Positions 12,281-26,200 of a stretch of DNA of 64,000 nucleotides are shown piece after piece. The stretch is from Citrus sinensis (Eukaryota; Streptophyta; Magnoliopsida; Sapindales; Rutaceae): NCBI RefSeq assembly GCF_022201045.2, contig NC_068558.1, forward strand, positions 620,001-684,000. The letters are read 5' to 3'. Position 1 is the first letter of the stretch; each line of letters opens with the position of its first letter. The notes under the pieces are model-generated. The model worked only from the letters and a program-made list of their open reading frames with translations. It did not search any database and was not told where the DNA came from. Made by a program: the position numbers and the translations under genes.

Positions 12281-14109
12281 TATACAAATTGTCTATGTTC
12301 CACGTAAACAAACAACATTTCGGTTGTATTGTTAACATGAATAAGACTTGTCATTTTTTCCTAATCAAAATGGAAAAATCAAATAAAGTTTTTTTTTTTT
12401 TTTTTATCATTGATATGTATAAATATTGCAATTAGATATTCATATTTATAGTATCGCTTAATTTGGTTTTTTATGTCCTTGTCCAAAGTAGTAGTTCTTT
12501 TTTTTTTTTTCAAAGATAAAAATATATATTTGTACAATATATAAAAACTTATAAATTTAAAAATTAAGGGTTGTTTTTTGGCTGATATGTGATTAATCAC
12601 TTATGCATAATCTACAAAAACATCACAATCTAAGTTCATTTGGAAATCTTTATGTGTTTGTAGCCCAACATAAAGGTCTAATCTACTCGTACTAACAACT
12701 TTTGAGGAGAACTCTTATCTAAATTTCATTTTTATGAAAAAGAAGAAAAGCCGCGTGGGAGCTGGGACTAATATACCATAATATTATGAGAAGACTAACT
12801 CACCATTAAGCACATAGATAACTCGTGGTATTTGCTTCCATAAACTTCTCTAGCTTTTATTGGTAAAACTTTCATTGCACTTGTGGGATTGTCGAGGGGA
12901 TTTGGCCAAAGGTCAAAAACTTTCCTCGAACATCCATGTTATCCTCATTGGTGTTAATTTTGATTGAAAGAAATAAACAGGACATCCAGATTTTGGCAAT
13001 CGTATATATTAAGGTAATAATTATTTTTATGTCCATGTGCATGAGTGGGACATGTCACCGAACATTCGTCAATATTATGACATGTGAACCAAACCCACAA
13101 TGGCCCTAAAGAATCATCATAGCTCTCAAGCAAAAAGAAATAGGAGCACGATGCTCTGTGATCATGAGACATAGACATTGACAAATTGTGAATAGAAGTG
13201 GAAAAATATATAGAGAGAGGTCCATGCATTCACCCTAATTGCAATGGGTAGAAAAGAAAACTAGGGTTTCTGTATTAGCTTTAAATGTTTGATGTTTGTC
13301 GAGCTTCGCTTAGCAAATGCAAAGAAGTTCATATTCCAACGAAATAAAGGTGGAAAGGTTTCCAAAACACCATAAAAAGATGAGCATTTGCAATGATACC
13401 AAATGAGGGAGTAGTAGCTCGTTGCCGATGAATAGTTCCGTAGCTTGAACGCATGTTTCCATCCCACCACCAAACTCCATATATCGGAGCATGTTAGTAG
13501 GACCCATGCACTTACCCCAAAGATACTCTTCTAAATTAAAATCAACCACCACATGATACAAACTGACCCCATGTACGTTCTTATTCCCCCACTTATATAT
13601 TCTTCTCGTATATATTAATTTAGTTAGCTACCTAGTTTTTTTTTTTTTTGTTTTTTTGTTAAATGATCATCTATTAGATCATACTAATTGTTAATAATAA
13701 AAATAATGATCATTTTGATTAGCTAGGGTTTCCATGTTCTTTCGCTTCCAATGAAAACACTTGAAAGAAATAAAAATAGAAAAAAAGAACTCTACTCCAT
13801 AATCATTCTAGCTATAATTATAACAAAAAATGATAGGCTAAGCAATGAGTTCTTTTTTAAGTACACAAACCCATTACATAAAGTAGCTAATTAACTCAGA
13901 ACTTGCATAACATCTACCAAGCAATAACAAAACATATTAATTAACATGTTTTAATTATCTAAAAAGTTATCTATTATGTCTGCTAATACTATAGCTTTAC
14001 TCTTAAACTTGTATACGTTTTACAGGGATATAAATTGTTTCTGTTTCTATATAAAGTTCTTTTCTTTTCTTTTCTTTTTTTCTTTTTCCCTCTTTTCTAC
14101 TAGTTCGAT
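12281..14109. other. Intergenic, no supported gene
   Basis: AT-rich with homopolymer runs (T-runs near 12390, 12500 and 13637). Two ORFs of 70-91 codons on the minus strand at 12954-13561 show no recognisable motif and look like chance ORFs. Confidence 0.45.
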
Positions 14110-14561
14110 TTAATCATTGGCACTGAGTGGATCAAAAACTGATTTAGGGTCTCTAGAAACTAGAAGTTCAGAGGCAGCCCATAATCTTGAAGCTTCGTTT
14201 GAGTTTGACCCCAGCTTGGACGTCCAAGCTTCGTTGCAGTCAGCAAAATATTTTCCAGACACGTTCACCAGTCTTGGATGAATTGCAACGTAACAAGTTG
14301 TAGCAGCACCCTACGAAATACGAATACAAATTAAGTACATACTTAACATACTGTACGCTTAATTATTTTCTTTTCTTAGTTTTCTCTTTGGTTAATTTGT
14401 TCAATGTAATTAATTAGTTCGTTAGTTAAAGTGACTTGGATTAAAACTTTACCTGAGGAATGGTCTTTAAGAGCTTTGAGGTAAGGAAGAATACAAGATC
14501 TGCATATATACACTTGTGTTAAAGAATTTAATTTGAAGAAAATAAACAAATAAAATTGGAG

Positions 14562-14612
<51 letters not shown>

Positions 14613-16325
14613 GTTGATGATGTGTCACCTGTGATGAAGCCTTCTCGTTCTCTGGTGAGTCGGGTTCTGACGATCCCTGGATGAACGCAATTCACTGTCA
14701 CATTCGCTTCCATTTGCTGCATTATCATAAACAGATTTTTTTTGGTGGGATAAGATTATCAAATATAATTAAGAAACATTAATTAGTAAAAAGAGACGAT
14801 TAATAAAGATATATGGACAAGAAAATTAAAAAAGAAAACAAAAAATTTCGGTTTTTTTTAAATTATTGTCTCTTTCTTTAATTAAATAATCATATAAATA
14901 ATTTAATTATAAGCACGTATAATAAATAATAAATATATAGTAATAGTAGTAGGAGTAATGTACCTTGAGTCTCTGGGCAAGCTCCTTGGTGTGCAAAACG
15001 TTAGCGAGCTTCGAGAGAGCATAAGCACGTGTCGCATCGTAATGACTGGAGACACCCAGACAAAAATTTCATAAAATCAATTACAAAAAAAAAAAACGAA
15101 AAAGAAAAAGTCAAATCCCGTATCATATGTATCATATATATTATGAATTCATCACCGTGTCCTTGGGCACGGCACGCATGGCCGGTCCAAGTCCAACTAT
15201 CCCCAACTAGATTAACCAATAATTAACAATCATTAACGCAATTAACAAATAGAATTAATGGTATTATTCCTTTTACCTTTTGTTTCGCGAAATCTGTCCG
15301 AGATATCGGATCATATCGCCGGAGAACCAGCTGTGAATGCTCGATGATACGTTCACTATACGCCCTTGAATGCCGGTCGCTTTAGCCGTTTCAATCATCT
15401 TCTTTAGCAACAATTTAGTCAGTAAAAAGTGGCCTGAAAATTCATCAAAAATAATATTTGGTTTTACAACTGTCAGACAAATTAATATATATGAGCAAAA
15501 TTCAATTTTTTTTTTTTTAAAAAAAAATTATTTTAGCAATACTTACCAAGATAATTAGTAGCAAAAGTCATCTCGATTCCATCCTCAGATATTGCATGCT
15601 GGTGCGCAAACTTGCCAGCGTTGTTTCTAGATCAAACCCAGAAAAGTGAAAAGTTGATATAGTAATCAATCAAGCCAACCGCAAATTTCTTTTGAAGTTT
15701 TCAGTTGGGAGCAAAAAACAATAAGAACGAAACTGAATTTCCATCATTTTCTCAAGAACCAAACAACCATAATAATAAACACATAAACAAAACAATCTTT
15801 TTTTTTTTTTGTTTAATATATATACGTACATGAGGAGATTGAGAGGTAAGTTGAGAGAGTGAAACTGAGAAACAAAGTTACGAACAGAGGAGAGGGAGCT
15901 AAGATCAAGAGGCAAAACAACAATATCGGAGCCGGGACAGTCGGATGCTAAACGCGCCTTGGCTTCCTCCGCGGCTTTGAGGCTCCGAGCCGGCAGCACT
16001 AACCTCGCTCCCCTCTTCGCTAACACGCGGGCCGTCTCTGCTCCTATTCCTGATGTTGCTCCTATATTTAATATTTAATATTTTAATATTCATCAACTTT
16101 CTTTGTTTGTACGCTAGCTACAACAAAGTTTGTTAACTAACTCATCCTCCTCTTTAACCCATCGGTAATCAAACTTTAATTATATATATGAATAAGCTTA
16201 CCGGTAATGATGGCGGTAACTGAACTCAAATTGGGGCAGCCATCCGTGACTTGCTCGGCGGTGGACTTGGAGCCGTAGCCGCTGGCCCCAGCTGAGCCGA
16301 GGAGGTATTTGACCGTTTCTAACAT
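14110..16325 (-). CDS. Short-chain dehydrogenase/reductase, TIC32/retinol-dehydrogenase-like (8 exons)
   Basis: Exons (descending): 16325-16202, 16061-15830, 15626-15547, 15433-15277, 15045-14964, 14716-14629, 14499-14453, 14310-14110. They join in frame to 336 aa. The Rossmann glycine motif TGATSGIG is split by intron 1 near residues 41-48. Other SDR landmarks are NNAG near residue 120, the catalytic Ser strand RIVNVSSS, the catalytic YALSK, and a downstream VHPGIVRT. Together these define a classical NAD(P)-dependent SDR of the group annotated in plants as 'short-chain dehydrogenase TIC 32' or retinol dehydrogenase 11-14-like. The substrate cannot be told from sequence. No clear chloroplast transit peptide precedes the conserved N-terminus. 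The upstream in-frame extension lacks an ATG, so 16325 is the start. Intron 6 carries a long (TA)n close to its donor. Confidence 0.88.
14563..14611. repeat. (TA)n microsatellite inside an SDR intron
   Basis: About 24 TA units about 18 bp into the intron after exon 6 of the minus-strand SDR gene. Likely length-polymorphic. Confidence 0.9.
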
Positions 16326-18141
16326 ATTAATTGCAATGGGTTTAATAACTATATATATTAATGTTGCACGAATTATGAATGCCACCCCCCTCCGTATTTG
16401 CAGTTTTCTACTCGATAGTAGCTGTAATAGAGAGCGAGCGAGCAAGCAATAAAAATTAAAAAGCGCTTCATTTGCTGTGTCAGAGTGAAGATATTAAATT
16501 TGCTGCCAACGCCGCTTTGCATTTAATAGAAATTAATTAAGGAGGCAATGTTGTTTATGTGGTTAAGGGCTAAAGCAAAACGGAGGGTTCAGATTAGATT
16601 TTTCCTTTTGTTTTTACCTTTTTATTGGCGGAGAGGATTGGATATTTGGCATTCATTGATCGATCAAGATAATTAAGGTGTTTGCGTGATTGAAGATGAC
16701 GACGAGACATGAGAGGGGCCTTCTTAATTAATATTAATTAATTACGGGGCCTAGTTAATCCAACCATTAATTTATAACAGAGGATTAGTTGTTTGTCTAA
16801 CGTCTATTATTATGGGGTTAAGGATCGGTAAAGACGGAACTTTTATTTGAATAAATCGGCAGGGCATGCAATTCATCGGGGAAAAAAAAAAAACCAAAAT
16901 TGAGCCCTTGTACGTTTGACCTTCGCGTTGGGAAATGACACCTCAGTGGCCTTTGGATTATTTAGAGTCTTGAGTAAGATTCATTACTCTCCAACTTCAA
17001 GATTAACTAATTAGTTTATGATTTTAGTTTAAATTTTTAAAGTATCCGATTTTTATTTTTTATACATTGGTAGACTATTACTAAAATTAATATATAAATT
17101 TTTATGAAGAAATTAAATTTTGATAATGCTCTATACGGGCACGATATTTAAAATTGAACAAAAACTTAATATAAATTTGATGAATTACCTAATAAGAACA
17201 CGAGCACCATCGATTATTCACCGAATATTAATTTTTTCTTATTCTTCCCTGATAAGATGTAGATGATTTATTCTTTTATTTTGTGTGATTTTACTTGTAT
17301 GAGGAAAAATTAATATCTTTGTTTTGTCAAGTGATAGGTGTCATTGGCAAGTGAACAATAATAATGATAATAATAAGATTAATTAGTTGATTGGGCTTGG
17401 GCTTGGGAAAGAGTCGGCGATTAAATGAAATGAAAATAAATAAATAAATATTATAGGGCTAATGGTGCATCCAGATCCAGACAAGCAGTAAAAAATCGTC
17501 AAAGGGAATCGCACGTGAGGCGTTGCAGATCGGTCAATCCTGCGGCCTCGAATCCGGCATTTCGTTGGGATGCAAAACCTTACCTTGCTTTTACCCGCTC
17601 AATCATTCATTCCCGTTGAAGCCCCACACGCACACACACGTATATATATTATTTATTTATTTGAAAAAATTAATTAATTAAGCTCACTAATTGGACTTAA
17701 TCACATCGAATCAAATTTTGTGTGGTGGGTTGTGGAAGTTTCTTTTCTATTTCTTTGGATTAAAAAAAATTAATTAGACGCCAATTTGTCAGTCTCTTCC
17801 GTTGGTTTACTCACTTGATTTCATTAAAAAATTTGTAATGTCATAAAAAAACATAATACAGACACATGTGGTGTTGTTGGTTTCATATTTATCATTCATC
17901 ATATTTATAAGAGACTTAGACAAACTTCTAGAAGATAAATTATTTTTATATTTTTTAGACAATGATTATGAACTTGCGTATTACCTTTCTTTTTCAATCA
18001 TGGGACTTAATGTTAATTAATAATCCTCTCAAAATTATTTAGACAGCCCCATTTGTTACAAATCTGGACTAGATTTTATAAACATAAAAGTAAACTAGTT
18101 AACTATGATAAAACTAAGGACTATACATGTGTGTGTGTGTT

Positions 18142-18187
<46 letters not shown>

Positions 18188-20275
18188 TTGTTAAGGCATG
18201 TTTGGTAGCGAAGTCTTGTCAAAAAGGGTTGGTACTTGGTAGGGCCTTTATTAAAAGCCAAAAGTTTAATTAGTAATAGATAAAAAGGAAAAGAAGCCAC
18301 GAAAATTTAGCTTTTTGAGGCACTTCTACAGGCCCCGTGCCCCATGCGGGGACCGATTTACATTATATTCCCAACTCCATAGTCCCATACCAACATTTTC
18401 TTTATCAATTACAAATTTTGACATCATATATCAATCATCTTTCATCATCCTTTTATATATATATATATCCATCCAAGATCTTAAACTTTATTAACGTCTG
18501 TAAAAACTATTAAAATTTGAATACAGCTTTCTTTTTAGGTTATACAAGTAAATTTTTGATCGATCATCTGTAAAATTCGGATCTAATAAAGTCAGTATAA
18601 AGTTTTAATAGAATTGAGTAAAATTTGAGTAGATAAAGATTGAACTAATTAAATATTAAAAAATAATTGAGATACATTGAACATACGGAAATTCAAACAT
18701 AATGTTTTGACTCCAATACTATAAGAAGAAAATTGCTATAGCTAAAAAGGTTAAAATCTAAATACTGAACGGCGACATTAATTCATTGTTTGTGTGGACG
18801 TTGCTTTGAAGATCATTGACTATGAGTTGTATTAGGAAACAAGAAAAGAAGTTAACTATTGAAGCAATAAATTAAAAGGGCAAAAGGATAGGGATTAGAA
18901 AAGTTGAACAGCGGGATGGATGAAGCAAATTGAATGATTTTTGGTGAAATGGGCAAAGAGCAAAATGTAGGGCTTCCTTATCAAGTTGACAGCTGGGTGT
19001 GGAGGAGCAAAGGAAAAGTGAAAGCAGTGCATGAACTGTATCTATATGGTCTACTTACCACTAATATTTCTCACACAAAGATTTTGCTAAATAATATGCT
19101 ACTGAACTATATATACGGTCCAATTGCCTATCACAAGGGCTCCGGCTAGCTATTATTAATTAATTAATTACTTTTTTTTTCCATATGTAAGGGTTATTTT
19201 CTTTAATGATGAATGGACACACGAATGCTGTGCATTTGTTTGGTAATAAAAATGCATGGCCGCCGGTGACTGGTGAGACCAAAGTACAACAAATTGAGGT
19301 CCCAACTAAAATTTGTTCAAACCATGCACATGGAGAAGACACTGACGTAACAATAGATTCCGCCAGGCAGACACTCGATGCAGTACATCGAGCTCAGATC
19401 CTAATCCTGCAATTTCCAGTACATCGATCAGCAGCAGCCCCCACAAACCCTTTTATTATTATTATTATTATTTTTATGTTATTCTGTTTACAGAAAATGA
19501 AAATCTACTCAAATTAATGAACAAGGGGTTGATTAAAAGATAGATAGAATTTTCCCATAAATCAGTCTTAATTAAATCTTAATGAAGGAGGGATATTGTA
19601 CACAGATTGTTAATTATGATTCTGCTTGGGACTTGTCTTAATAATTTAATGTTGCCCATTTAAAGTTGGTCCCAAAAGTTTACTCAAAAGGAAATTTATT
19701 TTCACAACCTGATCATGATCACATGGAAAGGCTCGAGACTTATAACTCAGGATTAATGATGGAGGGTTTGGTTCAACTTTAAAGCTTTCTATTATTAAAC
19801 TTGATCTGCAAAGCAAATTTATTTTCGTTGTCTGTTTAGTCTTCTCTTCTATTTTGTTATTTAATTAGTCTTTTTCTTTAGTAAAGGATCCTCCGAGCAA
19901 AGCAAAAAGAAAGGCCTCCCCTTTTATCCTTCTCGCGCGTACACATGTCAGTTTCTTTCTTTTTCGTTTCTGGTTTTCAATTATCTATTGTCACCTTTCG
20001 ACACAAATTTTTTTTTTTTTTTACCCCGCAATCTTCTTTCAAAAACGGGCGGTATTATTGTTTTCTATTGTTAATCGGTTGAGTGAAGGTAATCTGGGAC
20101 TCTACACATACCAATATATATAGTTTAATTCAAAAATCTATAAAGAATTAGTCCAAATTAAAATCTACTCTTACTAATAATTTCTTTTAAAAAAAATCCA
20201 CCATTATTCCATATTTTTGTGAGGAAAAAAAAGAGAGAAAAGAACTCTTAAAAGAACTTGAGTTAGTACCTTTAA
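16326..20275. other. Gene-poor intergenic region
   Basis: The first few hundred bases are the probable SDR promoter. The rest is AT-rich with no ORF I can assign. It includes a compound (TG)n(TA)n tract at 18129-18184 and an (ATT)n run near 19456-19472. Confidence 0.45.
18129..18184. repeat. Compound (TG)n(TA)n microsatellite
   Basis: A TG run followed directly by a TA run in non-coding DNA. Confidence 0.9.
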
Positions 20276-20289
20276 AATTATTTAAAGCA

Positions 20290-20570
20290 ACCAACAAAGT
20301 ATTGGCTCCACTGGCAATGGAGTCCCCTTAAGTGGCTTGACTGGATTTCCTCCCCAGTTCAAGTCGCAGGGAAGTCGCCTTTGTTGGGAGAACCCGTGCC
20401 TCTTGGTTCGAGTGGGGACTTCTAGTCTGGGCTATGATACAGGCTTAAAGGTGCCTCCCACAATTGGGGAGGTTCGAGCGGGGACGTCTAGTCTGGGTTG
20501 TGGTACGGGCTTAAAGGTGCCTCCCACAATTGAAGCCCTCCCCAGGATACCTCCTGGTAAAAAAAAAAAT
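20290..20570 (+). mobile_element. SINE-like retroposon with poly-A tail and 14-bp target duplication
   Basis: The 281-bp insert ends in an A-rich tail and is flanked by the exact direct repeat AATTATTTAAAGCA at 20276-20289 and 20571-20584. That is the footprint of target-primed retroposition. Near its 5' end TGGCTCCACTGG resembles a tRNA/Pol III box A, and CAGTTCAAGTCGC about 45 bp on resembles a weak box B, so a tRNA-derived SINE is likely. The interior holds a tandem duplication of about 67 bp (roughly 20407-20540), each copy carrying 'cttaaaggtgcctcccacaa'. An open frame across it is incidental. Confidence 0.7.
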
Positions 20571-21561
20571 AATTATTTAAAGCACCCGTTTGCGATAAGG
20601 CTGTAAGCTTAATATCGAGTGAAAGCAGTGTTAAATCATTCAGTCAACACCAATTAATACATTCAAAGATGGGAGTAAAAAATGCCTCACTCTTTCAAAG
20701 AAGGATATGCATGCATGGGTTTCATTTGTCCGAAAATTTATGAATGAATATACCAATTTACGAGTTATAGAGAATAGGGAAAATTCTAACAATCTGAAAG
20801 TCATTAACCCTGGATACACCCTCTCTAGCCAAAAAGTTGTGTAGGTTCCCAATTGGATTCGTCTTTCACTAATAAAATGCAGAATAAGATCAAGCATTAG
20901 GATATTGTTTGTGAGATTGTGTTAATTATTGAGGCTCAGGCTCTTCTTTTCCCATCTCATTTCCGTGTTCATTTGGCCAACTCTATTTGACTAATAAGAT
21001 GCTTTGAAAGGGAAGCTGCACCCTATGACACTATATTTTTATGCACACAATTGCTCATCTCTAGTCATTACTTCCCACTAACTCATTTCCCAATCTCAAA
21101 ATAAAACACAAATATATTCTTTTAATACCAAAAAGCACTTGTGAATGGTGTCATGTGAATAACCCCACTCTTAAATGATTGCCACTCTTTTGTGTGGGAG
21201 CCCCGAATCTTGCAGGGTCCATATCCCTTAAAATTAGGGTTTATGGTTTCCAATCTCTTTGTCTAAGTTAATATTTGGCTTGCTGATGCTATAATCATCC
21301 TTCCACCTCCTTCATTTGAATATTCTTTCAGCTGGAATTTTAAATGTTATTGCATATATATCTTGATAATGGGTTTCTTTAATAATAATTAAGGTTGGCA
21401 AAGAAATAATAAAAGAAACTGAAAATTGGCAACATTCCAAATTAATTAGTGAAACAAAAGGCACTAATAATCAAAAAGCACTTTAGAAAAGTTATAATGT
21501 ATGCATGGTACAAATAATTTGAGCTACATATATATATATATATATATATGGTAGTTTTCAA

Positions 21562-21698
21562 GTCCGGAATATTAAAGTGTGGGAAAAGTTTGGGAAAACT
21601 TTAAAACTCCACGGGTTTAAATACTTAAAATTTAAAGCGTTTAAACCGCACGGTTTATGTGTTTTTCCGAACGATCCCGCACTTTAAAATTTCGGATT

Positions 21699-21699
<1 letters not shown>
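21562..21699. mobile_element. Fold-back (MITE-like) inverted repeat between two (TA)n tracts
   Basis: The left arm (21562-21621) and right arm (about 21639-21699) are imperfect inverted copies: 'ttaaagtgtgggaaaagttt' on the left pairs with the complement of 'cgaacgatcccgcactttaa' on the right. The pair has only a short loop. (TA)n microsatellites flank both sides (about 21530-21549 and 21701-21753), as expected for an element inserted in, or seeding, TA repeats. It is non-coding. Confidence 0.6.

Positions 21700-21700
<1 letters not shown>

Positions 21701-21753
<53 letters not shown>
21701..21753. repeat. (TA)n microsatellite
   Basis: About 26 TA units bordering the fold-back element; a shorter TA run lies on its other side. 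Confidence 0.9.
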
Positions 21754-21758
<5 letters not shown>

Positions 21759-23234
21759 TTATGTATTTATATTTATCATATGATTAATTATCATTATGCA
21801 TGCTCAAAATGATTGAATTTGATAGAATATGGCTCGCAGAAAAAGTAGGTTTTGTTGTTGTTAACAAATGGTATCACAAATAGGAATCCAATTGATACCT
21901 TGTGGATTTCTTAATCATGCCTAATAAGTTTTGGCTTTATGTTCTCATTTTCTCAAGAAAATTACAAACAAGATACCCATAATGCTAACCTTACTAAGCT
22001 ACACACTTAAATTAGAATATTGTTGCTATTCTCTATGATTAGAGAGGATCTATTAGTGGAAAAATTAAAAAGAAAAGAGATCGTTATCTCTCATTGACCC
22101 ACCATCACCCACTAAGTAGGCCCTTAATTACAAAATATCTTTGTGATGAAATGAATCATATATAAAGATGCCATATATGAGTTGGAGTCTGAGTAGTTTC
22201 TATGAAATCTTATGTTAAATAAATTTTATTTTTTTAACCTTTAATTTGTCAGTTCCTTCATCAAGATTGTGACAGAAACTTATTAACAATTAGGCAACTA
22301 AATCCACCTGCTTTGGAATGGAACATTATTTAGCTATCAATGCTCCCAATGATCAAACTAGTCCGAGAAGTAAATCCAGGATAAATTAGTGTCATAATCG
22401 AAAGCCTAATCTTTACTACTTAAAATTTATTAGTTCGAGAAAAGCACTAGCAAGCTCTAAAAGATTATGGAGATCATACATGCGAAATACGATCACTTTT
22501 ATTCGAATTTTGAAACCTCGTCTGCATTGATAATGATTCATGCGTTGCTAATTAACAAAAGATAGAGAATGTGTGGATTCTGATTATGCAATATTAGTCT
22601 AATTCACAACAAAAACAATGAAAGCTCTTCCCTTCCCATTCAGAAAATTAGTATTTGAAAAAATTGAAGTTGAGCCAGAAAGGACGCGATTAATTAACTT
22701 GATTAATCGACAGGTTAATTACGTATAGATCACTCCACTTTGGTGCCCCAACATTAGTTTTCGTTATGCTAAGCTTATTCCAAAATTTTATTTTAGGGCA
22801 TGAAGGAATATCCAACTTCAAGGTAATGATTTACTATAATGTGGGTTGAATTTGAGATTAACCATTTAGAAAGTCCCTGTTTGTCTTTGTATTGCTGATC
22901 CATATGAAGTGATGCAAATGCACAAGAAACATATAATTCAACGTGAATGTTGCAGGTGTTACTAATTACCGCCGTTGGTCTGTTATTCTGATTCTACTGC
23001 TAAACAAGTTGCAATTCCAGCAGCACAAATTAACAAGGCCACAAATTTGAAATTTTATTAATTTCCTTAGCTTCTCCATAAACCATGAGATAAGAATAGT
23101 TTGCTTTCGTTTGCTAGAAAATGCATAATATGAATGTACATATTAAACCCAGTTCCCACGGTCAATAGAATTGACAAGACAGGAAAAAGAAGGGAGAGAA
23201 TCCAGGATAATTAAGTTGGTAATTATAAACCAAG

Positions 23235-26200
23235 TCAAAGCTCATCTCCGCAGTGCATAACCCAATTGCAACCTATCTTCAGATCTTTTGGCCATCCAAA
23301 CTCCTCCAAGAACGCCAATACGACTCCATTTGACCAACCAAAACCAGTCTGTAATTCATCAGAGCAAATGAGGTACATAGATGGCCATTGTTAAGACATT
23401 AGGCACCTAAGTTTAATAGATACACTTGAAAGAATAAACAATTATATACTACCTGGGGTATGTATTCACCACCACCTCCAATATCTCCACATTTTTCTAC
23501 ATCATATTTTTCATGTATAGCACCGGTTTCTTTGTATGCAACATAATTGCTATTGATCCACCTCATAACAATGTCTTGAGCCATTGACTTTGCTTCTTGT
23601 GATCCTGACTTAGCAAAACCTTCTACTATCATGTGTTGAAGTGGCGCCCAGCCGTTAGGAAAGTCCCTGTGTCATATTGGTAACATTAAGTAACAGCCAA
23701 CAAATATAAAGAAAAATCTAATTCAAATGTCAATATTGAATTTGTTACTAATTAATGATTACCATTGTTCTCCTGATCTTGTCAAAGAAGTTGCAATTCC
23801 AGCAGCACCGAGTAAGCCTGAACTTTGAAAGCTTTTTCTAACTTTCTCCACTATACAAGTATCTGGATAACATAAAAGGCTTCAGAATAAACAATATTCT
23901 CAATAAAGCATTCTCAGTATTCATCAACTATTCAACTTAAGAATCCCTATTTATTAAAAGGCATACTTCTATAGCCAGTTAGGGTTACAAACCAGAGTTG
24001 AATAAATCAATCCATATGGGTACAAAGTTTGAGGCAAATGCATTATTATTTTGGTTTGAAGCTTTCCATCTTCGGCATTCCTACAACAAACGTATTAAAG
24101 TGATATAATTCGGGGAAAAATAAAAAAACACAGCTGAGGAAGTTATGTCTTAGCTAATAAATGTCACATTCGGGCAATTACCTGGCTACTAGTTCCATTA
24201 CTTATCCAGTAATCCAGCCATTGCCCCTTTTCTTCATTCCAGAAAACAGAGTTTATTGCTTGTTTTCTTGCTTGAGCAGCTTTCAAGAAACTCTCAGCAG
24301 TTCTATTGTCTCCAACAATTTGTGCCATGGAGGCAATGTCAAGTTCCATCTGGATCAACATACAAACATCACTTAAATATGGGGGAAAAAAATGGATGGA
24401 CTTCCAAGTCTCTAGACTTACTAAGAAGGCAAAGACTTTTACCTTGAGTATAAATATATTTAAATCAACAGGTAATATTGATGTTATTGCCAATGTGCTG
24501 AAATCTGAAGTATTCCTGCAAGAAGGCAATTAAACTCCAGAAATTTGTCAACTGAGTTTTGTCTGATAATTAATTAATTGAATCACACAGTAAAGGAAAT
24601 GACTTTTTCTCCAACTGATCTTAATTATGTCGTTTTTTTCCGAACGGATACTGGTTTGATGCAAGATAATTAATTACCTCATCCATCTGGTACTAAAATC
24701 CCATCCCGATTCAGCAGTGGAAGCCAATTCCCGATAAAATTGCTCTTTCTCATAAGCATTCAAGTGCTTAGAAGCATGCGCCTTATCCTGGTAGAGGAAA
24801 GAAGTTAAAACTTATCCTAACAAAATTTCTTTTCGCACCTCATGCTCAGGTAATTCTGATGGAAAGAAGAATATAGAATGGTTGAAGATTCAGGCCTCGG
24901 TTTGTTCCACATTGCATAATACCGACTCAATGTATGATTTCTACCATGATCCTCTTGGACGTTGACCTTATGTATTCCTACAATACATTAACATGTATAT
25001 CAGCTACATAATTACGTTCAAGCAAACAAAGAAACAAATCTTGCACAAGGGAGGATACTATTCATGTAAATAGTAAGTATTTAGTATACCTGAATTCCAA
25101 AATTGATGTTCTTTGAGCAGGGCAGGGAGAGCCTTTTTTACCAAATCTAAGTCACCAGTTCGATTGTAAATATCATAAACCATTGCACTGAAAATGGGAG
25201 GCTGGCTACAAGACATGAACCCATGCCATGTCAATAGCAAGCATGGCGCACATATTCAAAAGAAAGCATATACGATACATGGTCAGAAAGATGGGAACAT
25301 TTTACATGTATTCAATGCAGAAGATACTGCAGAAGATATGCCTAAAACTTAGGTCTGATGGGAAACAAAATGACGAAGAAGCATGATCTGACAGTTGTAA
25401 CTAATACAATAGATGTTGGAGCCAAAATAAGTAAGATAACACAAGAAGAAGCATTACCTCCTATTGGTGCAATAAGCTCTCGCACAATTAAGAACATAAC
25501 CATATGTATCAATAAGAGAAATGAGATTGGTCACAATTGCCTTCGCTGTCATATACATCTTACTTGCTAGCAAAGCCCTTATACGCACATTGAATCACAC
25601 CCATAAAAAAATTTAGCAGCACAAAAGCACTTGACATTAGAGAAAAAAAAAATGTCTTCAACGTCACTGAACTGGCATTGAAAAAAAAAATAGAACAAAT
25701 ACAAAAAACTAACCTAATAACCCAGTATTAATCTCAATAGTAGACCTCTGTAAACCGGGAACCTGGAATAACAAACGGTCGAGGCAGGGGAAGCAAAGTG
25801 TGAAACTCAGGCCGGTTCAATACCGAACCAGAAACTCTCAGAGACAAATTCTTCCACAAAGCATGCACCTCAAGAGCCCATGCTCTCACTTGAGGGTTCT
25901 TCACCTTAGGCAAGAACCCATCCGGTTCGGGCACAAAATCTGGTGGTTCAGCGTACACAAGATCGTCTCCTACACCATCAAAATATTCGTGCAAGAACTC
26001 CTTGAAATCAGGAACCAAAACTGACCCAGTTGCATTTCTCGGTAGCTTGTGAAAAGCGGTAACAGTTGTGGAAAGATTGGACTTCAACGACAAATCAACG
26101 TAAAGTTTTGGATCAAAGTCTTTTTGTCCGAAAGTTGCGAGAGCAGTTTCTTGTACACACTCCAAGAAAGTGACCAATGGGGTTGTGGGTACGACGGGGC

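Larger units (their letters stand above)
20585..23234. other. Intergenic, no supported gene
   Basis: AT-rich spacer containing the fold-back element described separately. Nothing else is recognisable. The last few hundred bases may include the 3' flank of the trehalase copy. Confidence 0.45.

Noticed and set aside
12954..13561. Minus-strand ORFs as a small gene
   Set aside because: No motif, no splice-compatible neighbours and composition typical of background.
16176..16445. In-frame N-terminal extension of the SDR protein
   Set aside because: The extension has no ATG (it would start on TTG), while a good ATG at 16325 begins the conserved N-terminus.
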